From contig RFSE01000040.1 in NCBI GenBank assembly GCA_009924135.1, positions 1-36,318 of the forward strand: a stretch of DNA of 36,318 nt, written 5' to 3'. Shown here piece by piece: positions 36,315 to 36,318 of the stretch. The stretch is from Pseudomonadota bacterium (GTDB lineage: Bacteria; Verrucomicrobiota; Verrucomicrobiia; Limisphaerales; SXTU01). The notes beneath the pieces were generated by a model. It worked only from the letters and a program-made list of their open reading frames with translations. It was not told the origin of the DNA and did no database searches. The translations under genes were made by a program, and so were the position numbers. Numbering within the stretch: position 1 is the first letter of the stretch; every line of letters begins with the position of its first letter.

Positions 36315-36318
36315 ACTA

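Overview
The window reads as chromosomal DNA of a GC-rich free-living Verrucomicrobiota bacterium, most likely of the Limisphaerales/Pedosphaera type. The indicators are PVC-type haem proteins (a dehydrogenase/HEAT/CxxCH protein and a PSD1-DUF1549-DUF1553 protein), two pseudopilins with the H-X9-DG motif, many secreted esterases and sialidase-like enzymes, secreted proteins with a 'LExxTNL...FFRL' module, and intergenic spaces filled with short inverted and tandem repeats. No phage, CRISPR array, rRNA or transposase gene is visible.

Layout. 1-4.4 kb: gatB, a secreted esterase, a small unknown protein and a 5'-truncated SGNH hydrolase, bracketed by two copies of a ~168-bp inverted-repeat element, then tRNA-His. 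4.4-8.4 kb: a beta-CASP nuclease facing a secreted esterase that overlaps a Tat-exported sialidase-like gene by 4 bp. 8.4-11 kb: a signalling operon with a receiver-histidine kinase hybrid and two tandem NarL-like regulators whose recognition helices are unusual. 11-13.1 kb: a single-chain siroheme decarboxylase and a CDF metal exporter. 13.3-16.1 kb: an exported SUMF1-fold protein, a zinc-ribbon/TM/CxxCH protein, and a pseudopilin with a downstream lipoprotein. 16.2-20.7 kb: the large PVC haem protein and glutamate dehydrogenase. 20.8-23.7 kb: divergent OmpA-like and GspC/PilP-like envelope genes, then mnmA. 23.8-29.2 kb: the PSD1 cytochrome, a second pseudopilin, a second lipoprotein of the same family, and a sialate O-acetylesterase. 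29.7-36.3 kb: a zinc dehydrogenase with an intact SGNH hydrolase, a seven-repeat beta-propeller protein, and a large secreted protein with an internal duplication.

Functionally the genes fit an aerobic polysaccharide degrader. Exported esterases, sialidase-like enzymes and O-acetylesterase trim acylated glycans; sugar-dehydrogenase and haem proteins oxidise the products; siroheme decarboxylase may feed haem synthesis; and pseudopilin, lipoprotein and GspC-like parts point to a dispersed type II secretion-like machine.

The most unusual signal is the repeats. Six arrays share one architecture, about five tandem 7-bp units (35 bp), yet use largely different unit sequences. Three of them lie in frame inside essential or conserved genes (gatB, and twice in the PSD1 gene). 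At least eight other inverted-repeat families occupy the intergenic gaps, mostly one copy each, with no mobilising enzyme in the window.
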